Shown here: one piece after another, positions 38,179-49,469 of the stretch | Position numbering within the stretch: position 1 is the first letter of the stretch | Layout of the letters: each line of letters starts with the position of its first letter | Source of the DNA: Bondarzewia mesenterica | Lineage: Eukaryota; Basidiomycota; Agaricomycetes; Russulales; Bondarzewiaceae | NCBI GenBank assembly: GCA_004802705.1 | Contig: SGPL01000088.1 | Span: 17,545 to 81,544 of the forward strand | DNA: 64,000 nt | Direction of reading: 5' to 3' | Notes under the pieces: generated by a model | What the model was told of the DNA's origin: nothing | What the model saw: only the letters and a program-made list of their open reading frames with translations | The model's database searches: none | Made by a program: the position numbers and the translations under genes

Positions 38179-40151
38179 ATGCCGCGATCTACTCCAACTG
38201 ATGACTTTCCAACCGCAACATCGGATCTTCAGGAAGATACAGAAGAAATCATCCATTCCACCAGCTTACGCAGTAGTGGACCTCCCACACTACGGAAGAA
38301 CGAGCATCTCCAGTTCTTGCTGCGTAATTTGAGGCAGGGCTTTCCGGCGCGATACATCAGCTACGACGCGAGTCAACCATGGCTCCTCTTTTGGACTATC
38401 CAAAGTTTCAGCGTGATGCAGGTCGGGATGGACCCAGAAACGAAACAAAAGTACGTTTTTTTGTTTGACCCACTGGCGCGGTGATGGAGGCGAACATGTA
38501 GGGCGATTGATACCATTATGGCTTGGCAACATCCTGATGGCGGGTTTGGTGGTGGACCGGGTCAGGCAGCACATCTCCTGCCTACATACGCGTCCATCTG
38601 TACGCTTGCCGTCGTTGGACGTCCAGGCGCCGGAGGAGGATGGGATCAGATCGATCGGTGCGTCTTGACTTAATGACATTTTGTCCAGCTCGTTCTGAAC
38701 AACATAAAGCGAGAAAATATACAATTGGTTCATGTCCTTGAAGCAGCCGGACGGCTCCTTCCTTGTAACACATGATGGTGAAGTTGATACTCGGTCTGTC
38801 GTATCACATGCGTTGCAGGGACATTAAGCTAACACATTTGGATGACAACCCAGAGGTATATACTGCCTGCTTGTAGCAGCGTATCTTTTGGACATCCTCA
38901 CGCCTGAGCTCATTGCCGGCACGGCTGCTTTCATTGCTTCCTGTCAAACCTACGAAGGTGGTTTTGCTTCCGCGTCACACCCCTATTTCTCTGCTGAGTC
39001 CTCTGAGTCGCCCTCACAATCATCATGTCTCCCATTTCCTCGGCCGAGGCTTGGCGAGGCTCATGGCGGATACACGTTCTGCGCACTAGCATCTTGGGTG
39101 TTGCTTGAGCCGTTTCTTCCGGAAGGGGAGTCACAACCGACGATAGATGGAAAGCGGTTATTGAGGTGGTTAGTGAATATGCAGGGTACGGAGATTGAGC
39201 TTGGTGGATTTAAGGGACGGACAAATAAGCTAGTGGATGGATGCTATTCGTGGTGGGTGGGTGGTGAGTTTGCGCTGCTGGAGGCGCTGGGGATTTCAGG
39301 ATATAGCCACCATGCCGATCTGGAACCTTCACAACACCAGGATTATAGTGACGAGTCATGGGACGATGTTGATGGTAAGTTCTTATTATATCGCACCTTT
39401 CTACGCGGTAGGAGTATATCTGACCATTCTTGTTAACATATCAGAGTCCCTATTCAACTGTAAAGCCCTTCAAGAATATATTCTGCTAGTCGGCCAACAT
39501 GTAACCGGTGGACTTCGGGATAAACCTCCAAAGTACGTACTATTTCGTCTAATACCCCCAAGAAAAGGCATATAGAGTCAAGTACGGCTCTGCATATGCA
39601 ATAAATCAAGGGCCTTCTTTCTCATTCCATTATCCTTCCATTACTGCATGAGAACATCGTTTTGATTGATCTCGATTTCCATTCCTTTTGGTTCATGATG
39701 CTGCAGAAATGCAGACGCATATCACACGCTTTACTGTCTTTCCGGTCTTTCCGCTGCTCAACACCGTGTCTTCCCCTCTGTCATGCGGAAATCAGAGCTA
39801 AATTCACTGTGGAATAATGTCGAAGGTGAGCTTTCGTCACAAGCAGATGACAAAAAAATTCCTAACGCGGCACTCGTTCCTCAGAGACCCCGGAACTTAA
39901 AATGCGCGAAGCTGCGTTTAGTTCCGCACTCTGTTGGACAGAAGAGGAGGGCACATCCAAGATCGTAGGGCCTGCGTCAAATAAAGTTGTACGTTGGTTT
40001 CGCACCTGCATTTCTTCAGAGCGGAGAATCAAAAGTTTCTTCGCAGAACGCTACACACCCGCTATTTAACCTCACTATAACGCACGCGGAGGCAATTATG
40101 TCGCACTTCTATGGGCAGACAGTACCCAGGCATTCATTTAAGCGCACATGA
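38179..40151 (+). CDS. RAM1: Protein farnesyltransferase beta subunit (Ram1)
   Basis: Catalytic beta subunit that, with the alpha subunit, attaches farnesyl to CaaX cysteines of Ras, mating pheromones and others. Start ATG 38179 (MPRSTPTDDFPTATSDLQED). Prenyltransferase repeats are evident: QHPDGGFGGGPGQAAHLLPT, KQPDGSFLVTHDGEVDTR, CQTYEGGFAS, EAHGGYTFCALASWVLL and GGFKGRTNKLVDGCYSWWVG. The DGCYSWW block holds the zinc-ligand Asp and Cys. The third ligand His lies in NADAYHTLYCLSGL near 39720. The C-terminus (LFNLTITHAEAIMSHFYGQ, stop 40149-40151) needs two more introns after 39820. Phases were checked at the main junctions. Length is near 500 residues, usual for fungi. Confidence 0.92.
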
Positions 40152-40349
40152 ATGAAGTCAGGATGTCATCTTGAATGGAATGGATGAGCCATGGATTTGG
40201 TAGCTTGGGATGATGATGCAGCAGTTACTTGCTGGTGATCTGACATCTTTTCCGTCATTGCTTTCGATTTTCGTTCAGTCAAGTTGCTGTGAGTGTAATA
40301 TTAGTTTCTGCAGGACTCTGAATTCAATTGTTTGCTTTGATATACAATA

Positions 40350-42650
40350 TCATTGGTATATACTCTCCAACATTCGCGGTCTGTGTCTCAGATGGCCCGC
40401 TCGCATGCGCTCGAGCGCCTGTGCCGTGATACCTTTGCCCAGATGCTTCACCAGTATACACACTTCCTTTCTATCCCAAGAAAAGTGCTTATCATACGCC
40501 CGTCCCAGGGCAGCAGCTTCTAGATTGAACATACAGTGTGTTGTCTCGGGGTAGCGCAGGAGATACTCCTCCAGTGGCAAAAATTCCAGGCGACGCTCGA
40601 GGATCTCTGCAAGATGCAGGCGGGTCGCCGGATGCGATGGGCGCTTCAAACATGCGTCGTAGAATCGTAGAATCGAGTTCAAAATACACGTACAGACAGC
40701 ATTAGTTATGGATCGCAGACCAAATATGTTCTGGAGATCTCCAAGGGTCCTCAGGGAGTTTCGCGTTATGCTGCGTGGGCTCGCTGAGGATGCACCGGAG
40801 CATCTCGTGATGTGCGTGACTGCCGCGGTCTTCAATATCGACGTAGTCAAAGGCGGTGAGCGGGAAGAACAAAGTCATGCAGTCTGTCTGGAAGTCAGAC
40901 ATAGTTCGGTGATAAGATACGTGAGTGGTACGCGCCTGGAATGACCCACTCTGTGAACCATGCAGCACATAGCATAGAGTTCGCAGGCAAAAAAACTTTT
41001 GAGCGACGCGTGTTGTAAGCCACCCACTTTTTTGGATACTTCGTTTCTTTGCTGGACTGCTTCCACTGGGGCTGGATCTTGTCTCGCCGCGGGCGACACT
41101 TTGTCCAGGTGAGTGTAACTTACAATCGGTGATGGGGAGTCCGTGAAGCCTTCGTCCAGAGTTGACGAGATGGAAATCTGTACGCTATAACCTTCGTTTC
41201 AATGTCAGAAATTTTTGCAGGCCATCCTGGTGTTTAAGAACCTCATAATCCCAAGTAGGTAAATGCCAATCCCTTGAAACTTGAATGAGGAAATTATACC
41301 TCTGGCACGGCTGATTTGGTATAAATAGACTCTCCACGACTGCTCGCAGCTTCTCAAAAAACTGGCAGTTCTTCCCGGCCCTGAAGATCTCGTGGAAGCT
41401 CCCATACAGCGATTTTCATGTCCCACGCGCCAAATCTATGGAAATGATCAGGAAAAGTCGGTGATCGATTTATATGCACTAGTACTTACCTCGCATGCCA
41501 GTGGTTACATGTCTTCCTGCCCTCGTCAAGAAGTTCCTTGCAGCGTCATTTGCCTACTTCCTTCTGAGTTGACCTACCTCCATAATCGCTGCATCTGCTA
41601 GTGAGGATGACACGATCAGAAGTAGGGGCGTAGTTATAGCTTACCGCCGGTATTTATGTGAACAGGGTATGCAGATGACCTATGATGTAATGTCAGGACA
41701 CGCACGATGAATCAGAGGACGAAAAGCCTTTTGTACTAACCTCAACATGAAATGAAAGGGGCTTCTTCTCGCACGCCACAAACCCGCCGCGGCCCTGGAG
41801 TGCACCCAACACACACGGCTGGCGATGATGTGTTCTCCACTTCGTGTTTGCGCTTCCTGGAAGATGCGGACGACGCGTCGATAGGCGCACAGGCATTGCA
41901 TCGGTGGTCCGCGTGATACTGAACGTCCAATTCAGAATGCTCACCACACATGATGAGCTTGGCCATCAGTGTACCACGGGATGAACATCGAGCTTCACAC
42001 TCTTTCACAAGACGAAGCATCCGTTTCTTTGGACCTGTACTTGAGACAGAGGACAAAATCGGTATCCAATGACCCTGAGACTGATCTGTGGTCAGCATGA
42101 GGAGAGTCCCTCGGATGGTATCTGTCAGAAGGTGTAGCAACTGCAAGCGGTGGGGTAATGACGATAGGGGGAAGAGATGATGATGCGACGTTGTCCGCCA
42201 AATTGTCCTTAATAGATGACCCGAATAAGCCATTAGAGTGCTGATGAGTACCTGGGTATGAGGGTAGCAGGGACTGGTTCTGAGACGATTGCATAGATTC
42301 TGTATGGAGACGGAATTCTGCAATCGCAAGCTCCGCTTCGCGTTCCCTGCGCCATTGTTCGCTTTCGCGGCGCTGCTCGGCTGCGGGCTGGAGCTGGAGC
42401 TCTTTGATGTGACGCATCTCGTACAAGAAATCGACTTGATGGTCTGCAGCGGGTATGTAGTCCGGATTGAGGTCCTGGTGGGCTTGGTTCTGGCGCCTCG
42501 GAAGATGTTAAGGTTCTGAGCCGGTTGTTCCATCGACTGGAGTAAATCATCATTGACCGAATGGGTAGACATGAGAAGAGATGGATCAGCATAGACGTGC
42601 GCAGGAAGAGAGTCCAGGACTGAATCAGCCATGACTGGCATGCTGCAGGA
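40350..42650 (-). pseudogene. Decayed Cys-rich protein gene (Agaricomycete-type family, function unknown)
   Basis: Reading 5' to 3' on the minus strand: an acidic N-terminus (MPVMADSVLDSLPAHVYADP), then a coiled coil (DFLYEMRHIKELQLQPAAEQ). A Cys-rich part follows (LVKECEARCSSRGTLMAKLI; DHRCNACAP; AVCVGCTPGPRRVCGV; VICIPCSHKYRR). Next come RCSDYGG and RCKELLDEGRKTCNHWHARF, then helical exons ending at 40350. Cys spacing suggests metal binding. The copy is broken: a frame change near 42505 (no intron), another near 41745, a TGA at 41548-41546 where the frame otherwise runs GK-stop-RCKELL, a Tyr where the repeated C..C pattern expects Cys, and a frame change near 41395. The family resemblance is from memory of similar Agaricomycete proteins and has no name. 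Confidence 0.6.
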
Positions 42651-44164
42651 ATCATCTAACAAATTGTCTGAGGTTATTCGTGAGATGAGGAGGTATCTTC
42701 AGCGGGCGCTTCACAGGACTGAGTATACCATCGGACCACAGGACGTCATACTGATCCATAATGCGAGCTGAGGTAGTACTGGCTACGGGTGGATAGCTTC
42801 ACAGTGGTCGTCAATCAGTGTCCGCTACCTGTGGGGGAAAGAGGGGACGATCTCTGCCTACGGCTGTGTATGCGTTCGTGCAGCACACTTAACCCTAAGC
42901 GCTAAGCACTTACCCTGGAAGTGGATGCCAAGGAAATTTGCTAAGATACTGGGAACGAAGAACATCACCGTTCTCTTTCGTAACTTAGTCCACTGTCGGA
43001 ATCGTCTATCTTGAAGATTGAATCTCGAAGGCTGAGGATGACTCTAAAAAGTTGAGTATGTTGCTAAAGCAGTGGGCGAAAAGCCGATACAGTCACAGTC
43101 AATGCGACCCAACGCATCATGCCATTCTATACCATTTCAGGAGTTGAAGCTTTCCAGGAAGAGAAGACAAGCACTCCGAAATGATAGCAAGGGTGAATTT
43201 AGTTGCCGGAGACGTCAGAGTGGCTCTCGATGACAGTAACGGGCATGCACTTGTGCACGCTTACGTACGTCTTTCTCCGACAGTCATCATGAATTTGACG
43301 GTTCAGCTTCCCCCGCGAGACAAAGATCCTTTAACAGAATATCGCCGGTTGGCATGAAACCAATCAGTTTCGGTATAATTGATGAGCGCTGCCCAGCGGC
43401 TAGTAATAAGCTTCAAAGCCTGTGCATCCAAGATCGGTGACGAGCATTAAACTGTGCTTCAATCTCTTCAGCTTAAGGTAGGCCAGACGTTTCCTGAAAT
43501 TTTGGGACTTACTTGGAAATCTACAGTGCACCTCAAACTTATTCCTTTTTTTCAGTTCATCTCGTTCGAGTACTTGAGGTGAAAAACACTCCTCAACGAG
43601 AAAGCGGGAAATAACAGGGCCAGAGGCTTCGCGTTCAACCGTCAACGGTGGAGGGCTGTGGAGGGATTGTCACGGTCGCGCTGACACGTGGTGTGACAAA
43701 CTCTCACGTGATAATAAGTCACACATGGACGCGTCTAAGTGCGTCCGAGCATTCCGGAGCGCAGCTCGCACCCTGCAAGGGTGAAATGAACCGTGTGGCA
43801 CAATCAGTAACAAGTCTATGGCATTGGCAGAAAGGTTACGGTGGGTTCGGTCTGTGATAAGAGGTTGCGCTTGAGACAAGTCTGATTTGACGGCCGTGGA
43901 GACCATGCTCTCTGCCGAAAGGACAAGACGTCTGCCGAAAAGTATACACTGAGGCACTAGTACTCTGGACCTATTGGCACGATGGGGTCTGTGTTATTTC
44001 TTTTGGTGGGAATATTTATAAAATCATGACCAGAGCGATACACAAGTAGATCCTACCTCCAAGCAACCATGCAACCAATAACCCATCCTATCCAAGCCGT
44101 CTAAATGTCCACGCAGCTGGAGACGACCTCCCGAGATCGTCTCGAAGGAAAAGGGTATACAGTT
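42651..44164. other. 1.5-kb region without supported genes
   Basis: Upstream of the decayed Cys-rich gene and downstream of the 44165-45583 gene. Minus-strand frames of 81 and 95 codons (43400-43645, 43670-43957) lack recognisable content. Confidence 0.4.
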
Positions 44165-45583
44165 CTATGATGGCGCCATAATCGCCTGAGTCTTCACATT
44201 GGCTTCGTTCAGCGCGAGCTCGAATGCTCGCAGATGTTCCTCCACGATCTTCCGCCCGTCTACTCTCTTCCTCGTGCTCTTGGTCGGCGTTGAAGGTGAC
44301 CCATCCGCGTCTGTCATCCCGGCCTCCCACCGCTCAATCTTCACTCGACTCCTCTCCGCACTATCCCAGTCGGTCCTCCACCCTCCGAGCTTATTCTTCA
44401 AAGCGCGAATCTTCCGGCCAGCCTCCGTCGTCGCCGCCCCGTTCACCTGAGCGTGCTCCGATATCACCGTCAACGAGGACACAAGCGAAGTAGTGTATGA
44501 ACGTAGATGAGCCAGTTGTGGAATCGTTTTGGCGGGAGTCAGAGGACCGTGGATTGGCGGGGGTGGAGGGAGAGAGAAGCTGTCCTTTATAGGTGAAACA
44601 ATTTCGCTGTCGTAGCCATCGTCCTCGTCCTCGCGCATGTGTTGGTCGGGGTCCACTTCCCAGTCGATCGAAGCGGCTATAGATTCTTCAGCCACTGAAT
44701 CAAGCGTTCGTCGATTCTCTGTCTTCGCCGTATCACCATTTGGCACAGTCCCTGCCGACGCGCTTGAAGGCGGATCCATCAAATCTTCAACCCCCTCCAA
44801 CGCGTCCAGCCCGGCCAATGCATCGCTCCCGCCGACCTCTCCCGCCATCTTCCTGAATTCTCGCTCGTACTCCAACAACTCCCGCACCTGTCCTTCTCTG
44901 TCTCTCGCCGTCTCTTCGATCTTTCGTATGATGTCCGACGCAATCTTCTCGAGCGCCGGCTGCGAGCTGAAGCCCAGCCCTGAACTCGAAGGCGCCGAGT
45001 CAGCATCCAACCGCCTTAGATGCGACAGGAACTTCTCTGTCGACTCAAGGTCTTGTGACAGAATCACCATCGCATCTTGTTCTGGCGGTCGGCGTTGTCG
45101 CGTAGGGCGTACGGGACTACCGAATACAAAATCAATATCTTCAACAGGCGACCGCGCTGTTGGGGATGGCGGCTGTTGCTGCAAATGGAGGTCGAGAGTG
45201 GCCTCGTCCGCAAAAGAAAGACTTTGCTCGATCTCCACGGGCTCTGCGACGCTGGGCTCGCCGACCTCGCCGTCGATGCCCTCCGCACCCTCATCGTACT
45301 CGATGCCAAACTCTTCCGCGAGCAACTTTGATCCGGCACTGGGCTCCGGCAGCAGCGCGACGGCCAATTCATGCGCTAGTGAGTGGCGCCCGCTGGCGCC
45401 GTCATCTTCCATGCCTGCGATGGACTGTGCAAGGTTGGACGATGATCCACGCAGGGAGGTAGTGGATCTATTGCGGCTCAGACTGAGACTTTGTCGAGCA
45501 GGTGACTTGCGAGGTGAGGGAGAAGGAGGCGACAGAAAGAAAGACGATGAACTTCCGTCGGCATCGTCGTAGGCTGGCATCAC
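44165..45583 (-). CDS. Intronless coiled-coil protein of unknown function
   Basis: A single 472-codon frame, unusual here because nearly all neighbours have many introns. The N-terminal 150 residues are Ser/Pro-rich and disordered-looking (SPPSPSPRKSPARQSLSLSR) with acidic patches. A helical, charged segment follows at about 170-270 (DLESTEKFLSHLRRLDAD; IRKIEETARDREGQVRELLE). Another acidic and Pro-rich part comes next (DSFSLPPPPPIHGPLTP), then a C-terminal coiled coil with basic residues (AGRKIRALKNKLGGWRTDWD; ERSRVKIERWEAGM; EEHLRAFELALNEAN). The second ATG (three bases in) may be the real start. No catalytic motif is visible. The antisense 311-codon frame is Ser-rich and judged a shadow. 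The layout could fit a cytoskeletal or kinetochore-type scaffold, but that is a guess. Confidence 0.75.
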   Translation of the reverse strand: MMPAYDDADGSSSSFFLSPPSPSPRKSPARQSLSLSRNRSTTSLRGSSSNLAQSIAGMEDDGASGRHSLAHELAVALLPEPSAGSKLLAEEFGIEYDEGAEGIDGEVGEPSVAEPVEIEQSLSFADEATLDLHLQQQPPSPTARSPVEDIDFVFGSPVRPTRQRRPPEQDAMVILSQDLESTEKFLSHLRRLDADSAPSSSGLGFSSQPALEKIASDIIRKIEETARDREGQVRELLEYEREFRKMAGEVGGSDALAGLDALEGVEDLMDPPSSASAGTVPNGDTAKTENRRTLDSVAEESIAASIDWEVDPDQHMREDEDDGYDSEIVSPIKDSFSLPPPPPIHGPLTPAKTIPQLAHLRSYTTSLVSSLTVISEHAQVNGAATTEAGRKIRALKNKLGGWRTDWDSAERSRVKIERWEAGMTDADGSPSTPTKSTRKRVDGRKIVEEHLRAFELALNEANVKTQAIMAPS

Positions 45584-46240
45584 GGCCGTAGTAAAGAGAG
45601 GACGAGTTATGTAGTCCTAATTGTCTGAAGGATGGAGTTGCGACAGGACTCGACAAGCTCATGAAGACCGCAAGACGCGTCGACCGTAGCGTGGCAACAA
45701 ACTTGAAGCCATGCATCACATGCCACCGTATTTGGCAACTGTTGCCTTTTCAATCTTGTAGCACCTTAGTTACACCCATGGCCAATTCCTGCCAATTCCT
45801 GCACGCGAGCTCCGATTGATTGAAAGAATGCGTTCTCAGTCACTCTCCAGGCATATAAGTATGCATGTATTTTCCAAGAACCGTGCGGGTTCGTCCGTAC
45901 CCCTCCGAAGATGAATACTTGAAAGTTGGGTGCCGAAAGACGCCAAAGTCTGGACTCATGAATTCGGCGTAGACTCGTCTCGTTCTTCAGTCAAAATTCA
46001 CAAGACGTACCACAACCACTTTATCGTCAAGACTCACACCATTCTAAGTGCGGGTCAGCTTCAATCAGTCAAGTACCTTTTCCATACCTCAGATCTCACT
46101 CAACTCAGTTGCAACTTGGTAAGCACATAGAAGCACATTACAGTTGTCCTCGTAATTCTCATGACGCGGCATTCCCCTGCTCTGTATAAGTACACCAGGT
46201 GCAGCAAGGTGAGAAACCCCAAGATCTTCCTTGAAAAACC
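45584..46240. promoter_or_regulatory. Divergent intergenic region, coiled-coil gene / DOPA dioxygenase
   Basis: 657 bases between divergent starts. A direct doublet (GCCAATTCCT repeated at about 45781 and 45791) and a TATA-like GTATAAG near 46185, about 55 bases before the dioxygenase ATG, are seen. No gene is supported. Confidence 0.35.
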
Positions 46241-46975
46241 ATGTCTCCGTACAAATCACCTCTGCAAGGATACGAAAATGCTGATCCGCTGCCGACTACC
46301 ATAAATCCTGATGGAAAGTCGTTGTACAACCCGCCAGGTCCCAGATCTGCTGCGTATGACGAGTTCCCCAAACCAATTGAATCTTCAAATAACGGATTCG
46401 ATTTCCATAGTGAGTCTACTATCCTGCACGATCCGATGACACTAATTGGGGCGGAAGTCTATTATATGCAAAACGTCGAGTCTGAACTGAAGTACGCTCG
46501 TGAACTTCACGAGCGAATTCGAAGGGAGTTTCCGGAGGTGCGCCGCATCTTGTCGCCTCGGTCGAGCTCTTTTTTGATGCGCCATCATCGTAGCTCCGAA
46601 TCTATAAGTTCTGGGAGAAGCCAGTTGGTGAGGCCGACAGGTCGATCAGAACTCGCAGGACGCCGAGTTGCTAACTATTTCTATGTTTTAGGTCCTCATC
46701 CCACGGCCATGTTTGAGGTCAATACGTTCAATCCACACCAGACAGGGGCATTTTTTTCGTGGTTGGTTGTTAACCGCGGACCCTGTTCGTAAGTGCCCAA
46801 CTTTTATTTTTGAACGAGGACATCACTCTAAACATATTTGGTGTCGGTCGGCGTCTGCAGCGTCCTCATTCATCCAAACACTAACGATCCTTATCAAGAT
46901 CATACAGAGTTGGTGACATGGATGGGGAAACCGTGGCCTTTGTACGCCGAAATGTTGAAAGACTTCCATCGATGA
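46241..46975 (+). CDS. DODA: DOPA 4,5-dioxygenase family protein
   Basis: Four exons. Start ATG 46241 (MSPYKSPLQGYENADPLP). After a 70-residue N-terminal extension comes EVYYMQNVESELKYARELHE and RIRREFPE. Short introns then lead to LRIYKFWEKPV, GPHPTAMFEVNTFNPHQTGA and FFSWLVVNRGPCS. The last exon gives VLIHPNTNDPYQDHTELVTW and MGKPWPLYAEML, ending FHR at 46975. The family's metal-binding His residues in GPHPTAMFEVN, LIHPNT and DHTEL are all present. Fungal members open the ring of L-DOPA to form betalamic acid or muscaflavin pigments in some mushrooms. Many species carry related enzymes of unknown substrate, so pigment production is not implied. No cluster partners are seen. Confidence 0.9.
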
Positions 46976-47333
46976 ACAAATTCCGCTTTCGTCGATGTTT
47001 TAGCTCCTACTACTATGTCATGGCATTAGTTGCCCTGTATTTGGCTGTTGTGTACGCTGGCGACGGACATGTGTATTACTCTTTTTTTTGACCTGCACAT
47101 GAGAGCTTGAACTGAGCACTCCCAGTTGAGTGAGCAAGCAAAGGTCCACATCATGACGCCCTGAAATTGCGTCAGCCGAGGCGAATCGAGCATCGAGCAG
47201 CGTGCTCTTGCTAGATCCGGCCATTCACCGCCCTCCTCCAAGAACCTTCAAATCAAATAAGCACACAGCGAGGGCTCCTCTCTTTCCACCGCTACTATCA
47301 TCATCGCCAACTGAATATTAGAAACAATATCAG
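46976..47333. other. Intergenic between DOPA dioxygenase and cystathionine beta-synthase
   Basis: 3' region of the dioxygenase and promoter of the cystathionine beta-synthase gene. No coding signal is seen. Confidence 0.5.
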
Positions 47334-48988
47334 ATGCCTCGCCCAACTACAATCCTTGATTCTGCTCTCGATGCCGTCGGCAATACACCGCTCATTAGGC
47401 TTGACAGGATCGCAGAGCATGAAGGATTGAAATGCAATCTCTGTTCGTACTTTTCTTTCAAATGACTTCTGCACGATTTTCCTGTTTTTGCTTGGATTGA
47501 TTTTGTATCTTTCGTGCTTTGCAATAGTGGGGAAACTGGAATACACCTCAGCGGGGGGGTCTGTGAAAGATAGGATCGCAAAGCGGATGGTCGAGGTGGC
47601 AGAGAAGGAGGGCAAACTCGTGCCAGGGAAGAGCGTCGTCATTGAACCTACGTCTGGAAACACAGGTCGGCAGATCTCCATTTTATCCGTGATGCGTGCC
47701 GTTCCTAACGTATCTGTTTTTCAGGAATTGGCTTGGCTATGGCCTGCGCTATCAAGGTAGCCTATTTATTCCCTCGCATAAAGGATGGGTACTGAATACT
47801 ACAGATAAGGGATATTCGGTGATCATCACTATGCCCCAGAAGATGTCTCTTGTATGCCTTTCCCTCCTTGCCCTTCTTATGCGGTAGCAAGAGCTGACGT
47901 TTTTCTCCTTGCACTGCTCACAGGAGAAAGAAGCCGCCCTGCGAGCGCTTGGCGCTGAAGTCGTGCGCACGCCTACAGAAGCGGCTTCGGATGCACCAGA
48001 GAGTCACATAGGTAGAGCCTTACTCGACGCAGAAAACCTCTCGTGGCTGAATTCCTTAACGATCCCGCACAGGAGTGGCCAAACGCCTTGAGAAGGAGAT
48101 CCCGGGCGGGATCATCCTGGATCAGTATCGCAACGTTCGTTCGCTTTCATGTCTCAGCTCAAGCAATCACACTAATCTTCGATATTCTGCCGCCCTTGGT
48201 TTCTTTTTTTTTTCTGGTTTACAATCGTGGCGTAAAGGTAAACAACCCTCTCGCACATGAGCTGACTACAGGCCCAGAGATTATTGAAGCTGTCACATCA
48301 ACGCCATCGACTTCCACTCACCCATCATCCGGTAAAGTAGACGCATTCGTGGCCGGTGCGGGGACCGGCGGGACCATTTCAGGTATAGCCCGTGCACTGA
48401 AGAAGTCCCACAACCCCGCCTGCACTGTCGTCGCCGTGGACCCCGTACGTCCCATCACTTACTATCCCTCTGACATCCTTATAATTACATTAAATTAAAA
48501 TTACAGAAAGGTTCTATATTGGCCCTCCCTGCCTCTTTAAATATCGCGGACACGGGGGCGGCCTACATCGTCGAAGGCATCGGGTATGACTTCGTGCCCG
48601 ATGTCCTCTCGCGCGCGCCGGGCCTCATCGACACATGGGTGAAGACTTCCGACACCAATGCATTTGACGCCGTCAAGCTGCTCATGCGGAAAGAAGGCGT
48701 CCTTGTGGGAGGGAGCAGCGGCAGTGCGCTCGCGGGCGCGCTCGCCTGGTTCAAGACGGACGAGGGGAAGGCTGTAGCGGCGACGGAGGGAAAGAACGTT
48801 GTGATTTTGTTGCCAGACGGGTGAGTCTTGGTGTCGCAATGTGGAAACTTCCGGTGTTGATTTCCCCTTTACTTTCGAACAGAATCAGAAATTATATCGG
48901 CAAGGAGTGGTTCCTCAAGATGGCGCTTCAGGCAGAGCCGACACCGCTCGCGCAGCAGATCGCGAGCGTGCTCAAGCGCCCTCAATAA
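47334..48988 (+). CDS. CYS4: Cystathionine beta-synthase-like PLP enzyme without C-terminal CBS domains
   Basis: PLP enzyme that condenses serine (or O-acetylserine) with homocysteine or sulfide. Start ATG 47334 ([20 protein letters not shown]). Key sites are the PLP lysine in [15 protein letters not shown], the substrate loop [48 protein letters not shown], the phosphate-binding loop [17 protein letters not shown], and [26 protein letters not shown] resembles Cys4 more than bacterial CysK. The last exon ends LKRPQ at 48988, so the regulatory CBS (Bateman) pair of yeast Cys4 is absent (about 350 versus 507 residues). About seven introns. The 3' part is duplicated at 51831-52311. It is convergent with the first DUF7918-like gene. 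Confidence 0.88.
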
Positions 48989-49469
48989 ATAGTGAGGACG
49001 CGGATACCTGTGTTTGAGGGCAAGCAAATAGTGTGGGCAGTGTAGCGCGATGATGCATAAACGATGTCTGCACAAACGGAATGTGTCCTTGTTCTCTCGT
49101 ACCGTAGGCTTTAGTCACTTAGACGTTTTGACCGAGTTGGTTTTGTTTAGACAGCCATGACTGAGAAACCAGTATTCAATAATCCACTCCAAATCGTTAT
49201 ATGCATCGTTTGAGTACAAAGTGTATGTCAGGTGGCCACGGTGTAACCGGCTCAACCACTCGAGGACTGACATGGTAACAAGAATATGAAGAATGCATGT
49301 TTAACTGAGATCATTGGATAAGTAGGACACTTGTCCAACAGCAGAGCAGGAACGAGCACATATCGACATTACGAGGCTGCTGTAAGAATCATGAACACTG
49401 AACTGGTATAAACGTGTTGATAATGGCATGCATCTTCGGTTCAGAAGATGTAGAACAATAGCAATCCAT
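48989..49469. other. 3' intergenic stretch inside duplication copy A
   Basis: Convergent 3' region between the cystathionine beta-synthase and DUF7918-like genes. A diverged partner lies at 52312-52897. Confidence 0.5.

Noticed and set aside
44637..45572. 311-codon plus-strand ORF
   Set aside because: Antisense shadow of the 472-codon minus-strand gene; Ser/Pro-rich from complementary codons, no domain.
47551..47559. Another seven-G run, in cystathionine beta-synthase
   Set aside because: Here the frame through [12 protein letters not shown] is correct with seven G, so not every such run is an error.
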